Of a stretch of 64,000 nt of DNA, positions 44,559 through 52,479 are shown in pieces. The translations under genes and the position numbers were made by a program. The notes under the pieces were generated by a model, which did no database searches, had not been told where the DNA came from, and saw only the letters and a list, made by a program, of their open reading frames with translations. Within the stretch, counting starts at the first letter, position 1. Each line of letters begins with the position of its first letter. The DNA comes from Paenibacillus harenae DSM 16969 (GTDB lineage: Bacteria > Bacillota > Bacilli > Paenibacillales > Paenibacillaceae), in assembly GCF_000422465.1 (NCBI RefSeq), contig NZ_KE383842.1:1447845-1511844 (forward strand). Direction: 5' to 3'.

Positions 44559-45460
44559 TGGTTCAAATCCCTCTCTCTCAGGAAAGTCAGGAAGGTTACC
44601 GCCGAAATAGGAAGCAGCGCCGATTTCAAATAGATGGAATAAAACTGCCTTTTAAATTTGGTATCCGATATTTTAACCATTCGAATTAGACCCAGCGCAA
44701 CCTCGTGCTTCACCGAGGAGGAAGATACGAACGATATGCCGAGTCCCGCTTCCACAGCGGATTTCACCGCCCCCGTGCTTCCCAGCTCCATAATAATTTT
44801 CATGGACGCGGGATCGATGTTTTTCACCTTCAACTGCTCTTCCATGACAAGTCGGGTACCCGAGCCCTGTTCGCGGAGCACAAACGGATATTCCATCACT
44901 TCATCCAGCGTGACCGAAGTCCGCTCCGCAAGCGGGTGGTCCTTGGATACAATAAGCCGCAGCTCATCGCTCATGACCGCTTCCATATGCATATCGGGAT
45001 GATTGACAGGAGCTTCGATCAACCCGAAATTCAGCTGGTGATTCAAAATATCCTCCATGATTTGTGAAGTATTCATCACCTTCATGCTAATCGAAATATG
45101 CGGATATTCCTGCCCGAACGGCCCAAGCAGGCGGGGTAAAATGTATTCGCCGATCGTCAGGCTCGAACCGAGCTGCAATCTGCCCTTCAACTGCTTCGTA
45201 AATGCGGACATCGCTTGATCGGTATCCCGGATAAGATCGATGCTTCGCTGGGCGTACGGCATAAGCGCTCTGCCGGCTTCCGTCAGCTCAATTCGCTTGG
45301 TCGAACGCTGCAGCAGCTTCGTGCCAAAGTAATCCTCCAGCGACTGAACCTGCATCGTTACGGCCGGTTGGGTCATATGTAAAGATTGCGCGGCAGCCGA
45401 GAAGCTGCCCCGTTCCGCAACCGTATAAAAAATATGCAGCTGATGAAAATTTAGAGCCAT
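44549..45460 (-). CDS. LysR family transcriptional regulator
   Basis: A 303-residue LysR regulator with an N-terminal winged helix-turn-helix (L-H-I-F-Y-T-V-A-E-R-G-S-F-S-A-A-A, then T-Q-P-A-V-T-M-Q-V) and a ligand-binding domain from about residue 90. It is closest in style to the CysL/YwfK group, but the effector cannot be named. AAAGGATGG lies before the ATG. A TATAAT-like box (TAGTATAAT) is seen about 25-35 bases upstream without a good -35. It overlaps the PHP gene downstream and may regulate its own operon. Confidence 0.87.
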   Translation of the reverse strand: MALNFHQLHIFYTVAERGSFSAAAQSLHMTQPAVTMQVQSLEDYFGTKLLQRSTKRIELTEAGRALMPYAQRSIDLIRDTDQAMSAFTKQLKGRLQLGSSLTIGEYILPRLLGPFGQEYPHISISMKVMNTSQIMEDILNHQLNFGLIEAPVNHPDMHMEAVMSDELRLIVSKDHPLAERTSVTLDEVMEYPFVLREQGSGTRLVMEEQLKVKNIDPASMKIIMELGSTGAVKSAVEAGLGISFVSSSSVKHEVALGLIRMVKISDTKFKRQFYSIYLKSALLPISAVTFLTFLRERDLNQWL

Positions 45461-45589
45461 GATCCAACCATCCTTTCTTCTGTCGTTATTATACTACAAG
45501 CTTTGGGGAAAATCGTGTACGGGAATCAAAAAAAGCGCTCCATCTTCGCAGATTTCACGCTCATTTTTATATAATTAGAATAGGACTTT

Positions 45590-46027
45590 TTATTTTCGTT
45601 TCCTGCTGCTCTTTACCAAAGTCATGCGGCGGGAGTGCCGGAGCCATGAATAATAGGACTTTAGGTCCCTTAACTCAATCGTTTCCGACATCCTTCCAAG
45701 GAAGGTTACGATAATCATCTTATGCAGCGGATTGCCGAGAATATCGGTCTCCGTTATCGAATTTGAAAATTCAGCGACAAATACGAGATCATCGTCAATT
45801 AAATATACATCCTCTTCGTTGCGATAATACGGCTCGATCCGGCCTTGCTTCAAGCATTCCCATAAAAATTCGGCAATATCCTCGAACCCCGTTTTTTCAC
45901 TTTCGATTCGGTCCAGCCACCGGCTTTTGGCATGATTCGTTATGACAATGTCCGCTACTTTCTTATCACCCAGTTCGATATAAAACGACTCGTATGTACT
46001 CCATCTCTTCGTCATTTTATCTTTCAT
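45590..46027 (-). CDS. Hypothetical protein
   Basis: A 145-residue protein I do not recognise. The pattern I-V-I-T-N-H-A-K-S-R-W-L-D-R-I resembles the conserved His-Ala-x-x-Arg start of DUF4258-type small domains. Strands such as V-Y-L-I-D-D-D-L-V-F-V-A-E-F follow, ending in a basic helix (R-H-S-R-R-M-T). No signal peptide or membrane helix. AAGGAG lies before the ATG at 46027, and a fair promoter is 56-83 bases upstream, so it is probably a real single gene. Confidence 0.6.
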   Translation of the reverse strand: MKDKMTKRWSTYESFYIELGDKKVADIVITNHAKSRWLDRIESEKTGFEDIAEFLWECLKQGRIEPYYRNEEDVYLIDDDLVFVAEFSNSITETDILGNPLHKMIIVTFLGRMSETIELRDLKSYYSWLRHSRRMTLVKSSRKRK

Positions 46028-46082
46028 TTCGCTACCTACTCCTTCCAAGGAACCAGGGCTTTTATACTATATTATTAAGTAC

Positions 46083-46110
46083 ATTTTACCACGATTGTCC
46101 GATATTTCAA
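46083..46110 (-). promoter_or_regulatory. Candidate promoter of the hypothetical gene
   Basis: On the minus strand TTGAAA and TAAAAT are separated by 16 bases. The position, 56 bases before the ATG at 46027, is suitable. Confidence 0.45.
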
Positions 46111-46161
46111 CAATAAAATAAAGTCAGACCATTAATGTAAATTTTTGGGTGTTGCTGTATA

Positions 46162-46203
46162 AAAAAAGCGCCCCGCAGCATGATTTGCATGCCGAGAAGC
46201 GAC
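46162..46203 (-). terminator. Intrinsic terminator of the ylbF-ylbG unit
   Basis: On the minus strand a stem with some G-U pairs (GTCGCTTCTCGGCATG with CATGCTGCGGGGCGC) is followed by seven U, 18 bases after the ylbG stop. Confidence 0.75.
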
Positions 46204-46220
46204 TTTATTGCTATCTGACG

Positions 46221-46484
46221 TTATAAACTATAAAATCTTGTCTTATCCTCGATATCCTTGCTATATTCGGTTTTAATCTCGTTACGGTAGGAACGTTCGA
46301 TTTTGCGGACGTAAGGGAGTTTCCCCATTTGTTTGACCGATTCTTCCGAACGATCGGCATTCATATACATCACGACATAATGCATCTTGCGCGACATGTA
46401 ATGGACCGTCCCGAATCTCTCCAGCGACCTTGCCGCCTTCAAATCACTTACCCATACGATATATCCCATTCGATCCGGTAACAT
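46221..46484 (-). CDS. ylbG: YlbG family protein (DUF2129)
   Basis: An 87-residue YlbG-like protein starting M-L-P-D-R-M-G-Y-I-V-W-V-S-D-L-K-A-A-R and continuing R-F-G-T-V-H-Y-M-S-R-K-M-H-Y-V-V-M-Y. The family is conserved next to ylbF in Bacillales and has no settled function. AGGAGG lies six bases before the ATG at 46484; the frame upstream of it is a repeat region, not coding. It is 82 bases behind ylbF and shares its terminator. Confidence 0.9.
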   Translation of the reverse strand: MLPDRMGYIVWVSDLKAARSLERFGTVHYMSRKMHYVVMYMNADRSEESVKQMGKLPYVRKIERSYRNEIKTEYSKDIEDKTRFYSL

Positions 46485-46504
46485 CTCTTCCCTCCTGAAA
46501 GGTA

Positions 46505-46565
46505 GCGCAGCAAACCTGCATCGTAAGCTTTCGCTTAGGTTTGCGCAGCAAGCCTGCATCGCAAG
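46505..46565. repeat. Imperfect direct repeat between ylbF and ylbG
   Basis: Two 23-base copies (46505-46527 and 46543-46565) of a GCGCAGCAA(A/G)CCTGCATCG(T/C)AAG unit differ at two positions. The left copy also pairs with the spacer (GCAAACCT with AGGTTTGC). The second copy ends one base from the ylbF stop codon. Confidence 0.7.
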
Positions 46566-46566
46566 T

Positions 46567-47055
46567 TTATCCGCAACCGCCGCTTCCGCAGCCGCATGAG
46601 CCGCCGCTTCCGCAGCCGCCGCCGGTTTTCTCGTTGCTCGGCACTTTAATATTTTCGGAAACCGACTCCGCGATTGTTCGCGATACGTCGTACAGCATCT
46701 GATCTACGACTTGCTCGGCAAATTTAAAGCGGTTGACGCATTCGATCTCGCCCAGCTCCCGTTCGATTTGCTTCACTTGATCCTTCGCGGCATTATAATC
46801 GGGGTGAAAACGTCCGAAACGCTCGCATTCGACGAATAACTCCTTCGCTTTCGCGAATTTCTTCGTCACCTGCTTCACTTCTTCGTTCTCATTTACAACC
46901 GATTTCCAATATAAGTATTCGGCGACTTCAGCCGATTGATTGATCCAATCTCCCAATTCATAAGCGCAAAGCAGCAGCGACGCCATGTCCAGCGAAGAAA
47001 CGCCGCCTTGCGGTTGCTCGGTTTGAACAGCCGTTAACCCATCTGCAGCAGGCAT
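46567..47055 (-). CDS. ricF: YlbF/RicF family regulator with a Cys-rich tail
   Basis: A 162-residue YlbF-domain protein. RicF works with RicA (YmcA) and RicT (YaaT) in an iron-sulphur complex that controls RNase Y maturation of operon mRNAs and affects sporulation, competence and biofilm. The helical core runs from about residue 22 to 140 (F-H-P-D-Y-N-A-A-K-D-Q-V-K). The C-terminus is a Gly/Ser tail with four Cys in the pattern C-x5-C-x-C-x4-C, a possible cluster-binding segment. GAGGTG lies before the ATG, and ylbG follows. Confidence 0.88.
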   Translation of the reverse strand: MPAADGLTAVQTEQPQGGVSSLDMASLLLCAYELGDWINQSAEVAEYLYWKSVVNENEEVKQVTKKFAKAKELFVECERFGRFHPDYNAAKDQVKQIERELGEIECVNRFKFAEQVVDQMLYDVSRTIAESVSENIKVPSNEKTGGGCGSGGSCGCGSGGCG

Positions 47056-47091
47056 TCATCCACCTCATTCCATTTCGCTAATTTCTACACT

Positions 47092-47100
47092 ATCATAACA
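47092..47100 (-). promoter_or_regulatory. Candidate extended -10 promoter of ylbF
   Basis: On the minus strand TGT-TATGAT forms an extended -10 element about 37 bases before the ylbF start. The -35 region is poor. Confidence 0.35.
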
Positions 47101-47125
47101 TAACCGTTAAGCCAATAGATAGAGA

Positions 47126-49162
47126 TTATATTGGATCCGCGCGTCCCGGAATGATGAGCCGCATCTCTTCCCACATATCCGGAGTAAGACGGATAAGCTC
47201 ACGCTCCCGTTCATCCCTCAGCAATCCGATAACCGCCCAGCTTCCGTCCGTTTGCTCCAGCTTCTCGGGCACAAACGAACGGAGCCCGCGCTTCATTCGA
47301 AGCTCAACCGGCGTCTGCCATTCCAATGCCTGCTCGATCAATTCTTTCCTCGTCGAATGATGATAAGCGCGCAATTGCTTGGTCCACATCGCAGGAACCC
47401 GTTTCAGCTGGGAGACGATGAGGATGTTTTCTCCCCCCGCGTTTTCCGTCAATTCAAAATGCCGCAGCGGAAACGGCTCATATATAAAAGGATACGCCGT
47501 TTTCATGCCTTTTTCCTCTCCCATAGGGGGCCCGATTTCCTCATCCGTGCCTGGGCAATGAAAAGTCGGATACCGCTGAATAACGGATGTGCCGGTGGCT
47601 TGAACCCCTTTGCGCGGAGGATATCCCGCCTGCTGGAGGAGTCGCCTTATTTCATTCAAATTTGACTTATCTACAATAAAATCAATCGCCCCCAGCTTCT
47701 CCAACAACAAAGCCTTGACGCCCGGATGATTCTCGGCAATGTGAGCCATTTGATCATTGTCGCAGCGCAGCAGGACCACTTCCGCAAATTCACTTCGGCA
47801 TGCGCGGTTTGTCCACGTTTCAAGCAGCGCTTCAACCGCAATCGGCAAAGCTTCTCCGGATGCCGCTTCAAGCGTCCGACGAATCGTCTGCCTTGTCCTG
47901 CCGTTCTCCAATGCGCGGGCGACCGTTGACGCTTCAAGACGATAGACGGCCATCTGCTCTTCCGAAATTCGTTCAGCAACCAGCTCAAGCTCCCACCTTA
48001 CGGTAAACGGGCAGTCCGGAGCTGCCAGGATCTCGCCATTAGGCTGTACATTTATGAAGCGTTTATTCGCCGATTCCTCCCCGCGGGTTTCCTTCGGCGA
48101 TGAATGAGGAAGTTTCAGTCTGATAAACCTTTCTTGTTCGCCGCTATGCGCGTAATCTACCCATTCGAGCCAGCCCAAGCTATGCAGCAGGCCATACCAA
48201 AGTCTTGCAGATTTGTCCCTAGCCTGTGAATCGCCTGGCGTTATTTCGATGCGGACGGCTTCCAGCCATGCTTGTACATCCCGTTCCGAGAACCATTTTC
48301 CTTCCTCCGTGCCGATTAAGGCCGCACCGGCGTGTGCGCTGCTTGCACCGGCGGGAAGGAGCAGCGTTAAGCACCAGTTCAGGAGCTGCAGTTCCCTCTC
48401 TGCTTCATTAAGCCTTAACCATTTGTGAAGTTTCGGTTCATTCCATTTCAGCGAACCTTCTTCCATCTCCAATAGCTCCAGTGCCGAGCAAGCTTCCAGG
48501 ATGAAGGCCGCCTTAAGCGGATAGTGCTCGCGAAGAGGCCAATTCAGTCCGAATGGAATCAGCCGTTCCTCCTCCAGCTCAACGGCCTGCACGAGCTTTG
48601 CAATCGTCTTTTTAGGAAGCGCCCCCTTAGCCGTCAGCTCTAAACCGCTTCCCGCAAGCGACGCCATCGCGGACAGCAGCTGCCGCCCGAACGATCTGTA
48701 GCGGGGCGTCATCGTACCCCGCATTAATTTATCTCGGCCGCTTTCAGATAGCGGCTTAGGCTCAAACGGCATAAGCGCTTGCTGCCATAAGCAGAAGCAA
48801 TCCGCCGGCATAAAATATAGGCTTTCTCCCCAAACTTTGCGGACGGAGAACAGGATGCCGGCTTCTTCTAATTCCTTCAACCCCAATTGGCATTCGGCGC
48901 CTGACAATAATGTGTTTCTCCGGATATCGTTTAACAGCTTCTCCCCTTCAACCGGCTCCGCTGCAAATAGTCGGAGCATTTCTCTTAGGACAACGGCGGC
49001 ATACTCCGGCAACTGAAGGGAGGCAGCATGAACGGCCCGCTTGTCTCCAGCCGCTTCTGCCCAGCTTAAACCGCGCTTCGCCGCCTCTTGCCATACCGGG
49101 TTCCGAATAAAAAGCTGCTGGCGTTCAACGCTCAGCTTGCTCAGCAATAGCCTTATATTCAT
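47126..49162 (-). CDS. XPB-helicase-associated protein (helicase-associated domain)
   Basis: A 678-residue protein of the type encoded next to bacterial XPB helicases (for example the mycobacterial Rv0862c partner of the Rv0861c XPB). It is rich in winged-helix-like helical segments and has the late block F-I-N-V-Q-P-N-G-E-I-L-A-A-P-D, then an XPB/Ssl2 N-terminal-like region ending near F-I-V-D-K-S-N-L-N-E-I. No helicase motifs of its own are seen. It overlaps the XPB gene by four bases (ATGA), so translation is coupled. The pairing is known; its biochemical role is not. Confidence 0.78.
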   Translation of the reverse strand: MNIRLLLSKLSVERQQLFIRNPVWQEAAKRGLSWAEAAGDKRAVHAASLQLPEYAAVVLREMLRLFAAEPVEGEKLLNDIRRNTLLSGAECQLGLKELEEAGILFSVRKVWGESLYFMPADCFCLWQQALMPFEPKPLSESGRDKLMRGTMTPRYRSFGRQLLSAMASLAGSGLELTAKGALPKKTIAKLVQAVELEEERLIPFGLNWPLREHYPLKAAFILEACSALELLEMEEGSLKWNEPKLHKWLRLNEAERELQLLNWCLTLLLPAGASSAHAGAALIGTEEGKWFSERDVQAWLEAVRIEITPGDSQARDKSARLWYGLLHSLGWLEWVDYAHSGEQERFIRLKLPHSSPKETRGEESANKRFINVQPNGEILAAPDCPFTVRWELELVAERISEEQMAVYRLEASTVARALENGRTRQTIRRTLEAASGEALPIAVEALLETWTNRACRSEFAEVVLLRCDNDQMAHIAENHPGVKALLLEKLGAIDFIVDKSNLNEIRRLLQQAGYPPRKGVQATGTSVIQRYPTFHCPGTDEEIGPPMGEEKGMKTAYPFIYEPFPLRHFELTENAGGENILIVSQLKRVPAMWTKQLRAYHHSTRKELIEQALEWQTPVELRMKRGLRSFVPEKLEQTDGSWAVIGLLRDERERELIRLTPDMWEEMRLIIPGRADPI

Positions 49163-50862
49163 GGCGCGGCGGCCTCTCTGACACCGTTAGCCTCGACAGG
49201 GTAACGAAGCCGCTCATAGTGATAACCCTGTTCAAGCATAAATAACTGTCTTTTCATCGCAAACTCCGTTTCTTTCGTCTCGTCGGTGACGATCGTATAG
49301 AACCATGCCGAATTATTGCCCTGCTTCGGACGCAGCAGCCGCCCGATCCGCTGCGCCTCTTCCTGGCGCGAGCCGAAGCTGCCCGATAGTTGAATGGCGA
49401 CTGCCGCATCGGGCAAATCAACGGCAAAATTCGCTACCTTCGATACGATCAACACCGATATCGAACCTGTCTTAAACCGGTCATAAAGCAGCTGCCTCTC
49501 CTGCTGCGGCACCTCGCCGGTCAGTAACGGCGCCTTAAGCAAACCGGCTACTTCATGCAGCTGGTCTAAATATTGACCGATAATTAATGTCGGCTTGCCG
49601 GCATGCTCCTGAAGCAGCTGCCGGACGATCGGTATTTTACCAGGATTCTCGGCAGCCAGCCTCAGCTTGGAGCGGGCGTTTGCGCCGCGGTACTGCGCCT
49701 CCCTTTCTTTTTGCATCGGAACTCTAATTTCCGTGCAGGACACTGCTGCGATGTATGATTCATTTTCCGCCGTTTTCCACTGCATATCGTATTGCTTTGG
49801 CCCTATCAGCGAATAAACGTCCTCCGCGCAGCCGTCCTCTCTCACGAGCGTCGCAGTTAAGCCTAGTCTCCTCGTCGCCTGAATATCGGCCGTCATCCGA
49901 AATACCGGTGCGGGGAGCAAATGGACTTCATCGTAGATAATAAGACCCCAATCGCGCTCGGAGAACAGATTCATATGCGAGAAGTCCGCTTCCTTCGATT
50001 TCCTGTGGGTTAGAATGTTATATGTAGCGATCGTAACGGGACGAACCTGCTTCAACGTGCCGCCGTATTGACCGACTTCGGCTTCGGTCAGCGTCGTTTT
50101 GTCCAGCAGCTCTTCCTTCCACTGCTTTACCGACGTGCTGTTCGAGGTTAAAATAAGCGTCGCCCTGCTTAACCGGGCTAACGCGGCGATTCCGACGATT
50201 GTTTTCCCGGCGCCGCACGGCAATACGATGACGCCGCTCCCGCCTTGAACGGTTCCTTCCTTGTAAAAGGTATTTACAGCCGCTTCCTGGTAATCCCTGA
50301 AGGCAAACGGCTTGTTTTGACTCGTGTATTTTTTTATCCGAACGGATAATTCCTCACCGGCATGATAACCCGCCAAATCAATAACCGGATAACCCAGCCG
50401 AGTCAGCTCCTGCTTGAGACGGCCTCTGGCATTTTCCTTTAGCTCCCAAAGGCTCGACTGCCGAAAGACGTTGACATACTCGTGTATGGAAAGGTTCTCT
50501 TGCAACTCATGCATTAAACCGGCGTCGCCTTGCAGCAGCAATTTCCCTGCGTCTGTCGTAAGCCGCAGCTTGCCGTATCTCCCGATCAGCTTCCGTACCG
50601 TCGATTCCGTTTGAAACGGGAGCTCATACCTTCCGTATTCCGATAGACAGCCTATAATATCATCGGAGCTGATTCCCGAGGCAGCCGCATTCCAAAGCGT
50701 CAGAGCCGTCATCCGGTAAGTATGGATAGATCCCGCCCGTTTTATAGCATCCGTGAAGAGAACTAGTTTCTCTCTGGCTTGTTGCGCGCAGGACTTGCTC
50801 TCATCAAGCAAAACGGTTAAATCCGACTGTACAATTAATGGAAAATCGTGACGATCGTGCAT
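49159..50862 (-). CDS. XPB-type DNA repair helicase
   Basis: A 567-residue SF2 helicase of the XPB (Ssl2/RAD25) group. An N-terminal damage-recognition-like part (about 1-185) precedes R-D-Y-Q-E-A-A-V-N (Q motif), L-P-C-G-A-G-K-T-I-V-G-I (Walker A), I-I-Y-D-E-V-H-L-L (DEVH box), L-G-L-T-A-T-L-V-R-E-D-G with the XPB-specific R-E-D motif, and Q-R-I-G-R-L-L-R-P-K (motif VI). The ATG at 50862, seven bases after AAAGGAGG, is chosen. XPB is absent from B. subtilis 168 but occurs in mycobacteria and some Bacillota with the associated protein encoded just downstream. Confidence 0.93.
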   Translation of the reverse strand: MHDRHDFPLIVQSDLTVLLDESKSCAQQAREKLVLFTDAIKRAGSIHTYRMTALTLWNAAASGISSDDIIGCLSEYGRYELPFQTESTVRKLIGRYGKLRLTTDAGKLLLQGDAGLMHELQENLSIHEYVNVFRQSSLWELKENARGRLKQELTRLGYPVIDLAGYHAGEELSVRIKKYTSQNKPFAFRDYQEAAVNTFYKEGTVQGGSGVIVLPCGAGKTIVGIAALARLSRATLILTSNSTSVKQWKEELLDKTTLTEAEVGQYGGTLKQVRPVTIATYNILTHRKSKEADFSHMNLFSERDWGLIIYDEVHLLPAPVFRMTADIQATRRLGLTATLVREDGCAEDVYSLIGPKQYDMQWKTAENESYIAAVSCTEIRVPMQKEREAQYRGANARSKLRLAAENPGKIPIVRQLLQEHAGKPTLIIGQYLDQLHEVAGLLKAPLLTGEVPQQERQLLYDRFKTGSISVLIVSKVANFAVDLPDAAVAIQLSGSFGSRQEEAQRIGRLLRPKQGNNSAWFYTIVTDETKETEFAMKRQLFMLEQGYHYERLRYPVEANGVREAAAP

Positions 50863-50978
50863 CGTCTCCCTCCTTTGCATCGTTGTAAACAGAAAGCCTC
50901 TTTTGTCAGTATGAAGGGTTTTACATTATTTTATCCCCCTGCTCCGCTTACCTTTTAGCAGAATTCGACGCGATTCTA

Positions 50979-50987
50979 TGTTATAAT
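50979..50987 (+). promoter_or_regulatory. Extended -10 promoter of the nuclease gene
   Basis: TGT-TATAAT, a perfect -10 with TG extension, lies 50 bases before the ATG at 51037. No strong -35 is present, as usual for extended -10 promoters. Confidence 0.55.
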
Positions 50988-51036
50988 GATGAAGTACGTC
51001 TTTTTTTTAAGATAAATGAGCTGGAGGCATCAAACG

Positions 51037-51885
51037 ATGAGAAAAAAAATTATTATACTCCTCATGCTCATATGTATGCCGCTTGCCGGCTGCACGGCTT
51101 TATCCAATCTCTCCTCGAGCGTTATCCAGACGAATCAATGGTATACGGTTTCCGGATTTGTGGATGGCGATACCTTTAAAATTAAGACGGGGTCCGACGA
51201 GACTACGGTCCGAATGCTTTATGTTGACACACCTGAAACCAAGAAACCGAATACCCCGGTTGAACCCTATGGGATGGAAGCATCCGCTTTTACGGAGAAG
51301 CTGCTGGGTGAATCGAAAGAGGTTCGTTTGACCTTCGACAAGGAACGGGACGACCCGTATGGCCGTACGCTTGCCATTGTTGAATTGAAGGATGGACGCA
51401 TCCTAAATGAGCTTCTGCTGGAAAAAGGGTTGGCCAAGGTGCTTATTGTCGAGCCTAACGTCAAAATGGAAAACGTATACAAACAAATCGAGCAGCAGGC
51501 GAGACAAGCCAAGAGCGGAATCTGGAGCAGCATGAATGAAAATGCCGGCTCTGACATTGCGGTTCTGAAAGCGGCGCACAGCGGCATCCTTATTGAGGTT
51601 GACAAGCAAACAGAGCTGGTTACCATAACGAATACGACAGAGAAACCGATTGTCATGGACGGTTGGAAGCTGGTAAGCGTGCGAGGGAATCAAACTTACC
51701 CGTTCGGCAGATATGTGCTTGCGCCGCAGAAGAAAGTGATTATTACTTCAGCGGACGAGCCGAAAGGGCAAGACACTGGCGTGCTGTTATGGGGAGCGAC
51801 GAACATTTGGAACAACAAGGAGTCCGATCCTGCTGAACTGTATAATACCAGTAACGAACTCGTATCCGTATGGGAAGACAACTAA
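51037..51885 (+). CDS. Thermonuclease-family lipoprotein with C-terminal lamin-tail domain
   Basis: A 282-residue exported protein. The signal peptide ends in a lipobox M-P-L-A-G-C. The SNase domain (about 40-170) has D-G-D-T-F-K-I (metal Asp), R-M-L-Y-V-D-T-P-E-T (catalytic Arg and Asp), E-A-S-A-F-T and D-P-Y-G-R-T-L-A (second Arg). A lamin-tail/LTD-like beta domain follows (about 185-280; L-V-T-I-T-N-T, M-D-G-W-K-L-V, W-N-N-K-E-S-D). It is a surface-anchored nuclease, perhaps for DNA uptake or nutrition. The start at 51037 follows CTGGAGG. It is divergent from the XPB module. Confidence 0.87.
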   Translation: MRKKIIILLMLICMPLAGCTALSNLSSSVIQTNQWYTVSGFVDGDTFKIKTGSDETTVRMLYVDTPETKKPNTPVEPYGMEASAFTEKLLGESKEVRLTFDKERDDPYGRTLAIVELKDGRILNELLLEKGLAKVLIVEPNVKMENVYKQIEQQARQAKSGIWSSMNENAGSDIAVLKAAHSGILIEVDKQTELVTITNTTEKPIVMDGWKLVSVRGNQTYPFGRYVLAPQKKVIITSADEPKGQDTGVLLWGATNIWNNKESDPAELYNTSNELVSVWEDN

Positions 51886-51930
51886 GGGATGTTTCATAAG
51901 GTCGCTGACCTTCTGAAACATCCCCTTTTA
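51886..51930 (+). terminator. Intrinsic terminator of the nuclease gene
   Basis: GGGATGTTTCA with TGAAACATCCC and an inner AAGGTC with GACCTT form a stem of about 17 base pairs, followed by TTTT. It starts right after the stop codon. Confidence 0.9.
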
Positions 51931-51972
51931 CCGTCACCGCCTATGTTTCAAGGCGGCTGGAGTTATGCGCGA

Positions 51973-52404
51973 TTAATGAACGGCTGTATGATCATGCTCG
52001 GAGATCGCGCTCAGCGCTTCACCGGCTTCGTTAACGAATATTTCCCTAACCGCTAAATCCCCTATGGCCAACACGCCGATCAATTCGCCGTTATCGACAA
52101 CCGGCAGCCTGCGGATCTGGTTCGATGCCATGATATTTGCTGCTTCGTCCGTCGAAGTATCGGAAGTAATCATCTCCACGTCCTTCGTAATGACCTCTTC
52201 AACCGTTGTCGATCCGGAGTGCTTCTCCGCATAACCGCGAACGACAAGATCACGGTCAGTCACGACCCCGATCAGTTTTTTTCCTTCGACGATCGGAATA
52301 AATCCAATATCATGCTGCTTCATTTTTACCGCCAGCTCATAGATGTTATCCTGCAAAGTAGCCGTAACACAATCCGTAGTCATAATTTGCTTTACCGTTT
52401 TCAT
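51973..52404 (-). CDS. CBS-domain protein (two CBS repeats)
   Basis: A 143-residue protein of two CBS domains (about 1-60 and 70-125). The motifs G-V-V-T-D-R-D-L-V-V-R and I-R-R-L-P-V-V-D-N-G-E-L-I-G-V-L are typical of adenine-nucleotide-binding pairs. GGAGG lies seven bases before the ATG at 52404. Such stand-alone proteins (like Bacillus YlbB or YrpE-type) probably sense nucleotides; the target is unknown. No membrane or catalytic domain is attached. Confidence 0.87.
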   Translation of the reverse strand: MKTVKQIMTTDCVTATLQDNIYELAVKMKQHDIGFIPIVEGKKLIGVVTDRDLVVRGYAEKHSGSTTVEEVITKDVEMITSDTSTDEAANIMASNQIRRLPVVDNGELIGVLAIGDLAVREIFVNEAGEALSAISEHDHTAVH

Positions 52405-52479
52405 CATGCGGCCTCCTCAAATATGAATTCGAGAATTAGCATTTCCGAAATAGCCGAAGTTCATCCGCACCCGCAATCT

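Noticed and set aside
45541..45589. Terminator after the hypothetical gene
   Set aside because: The run of A and T looked suggestive, but no symmetrical stem can be drawn.
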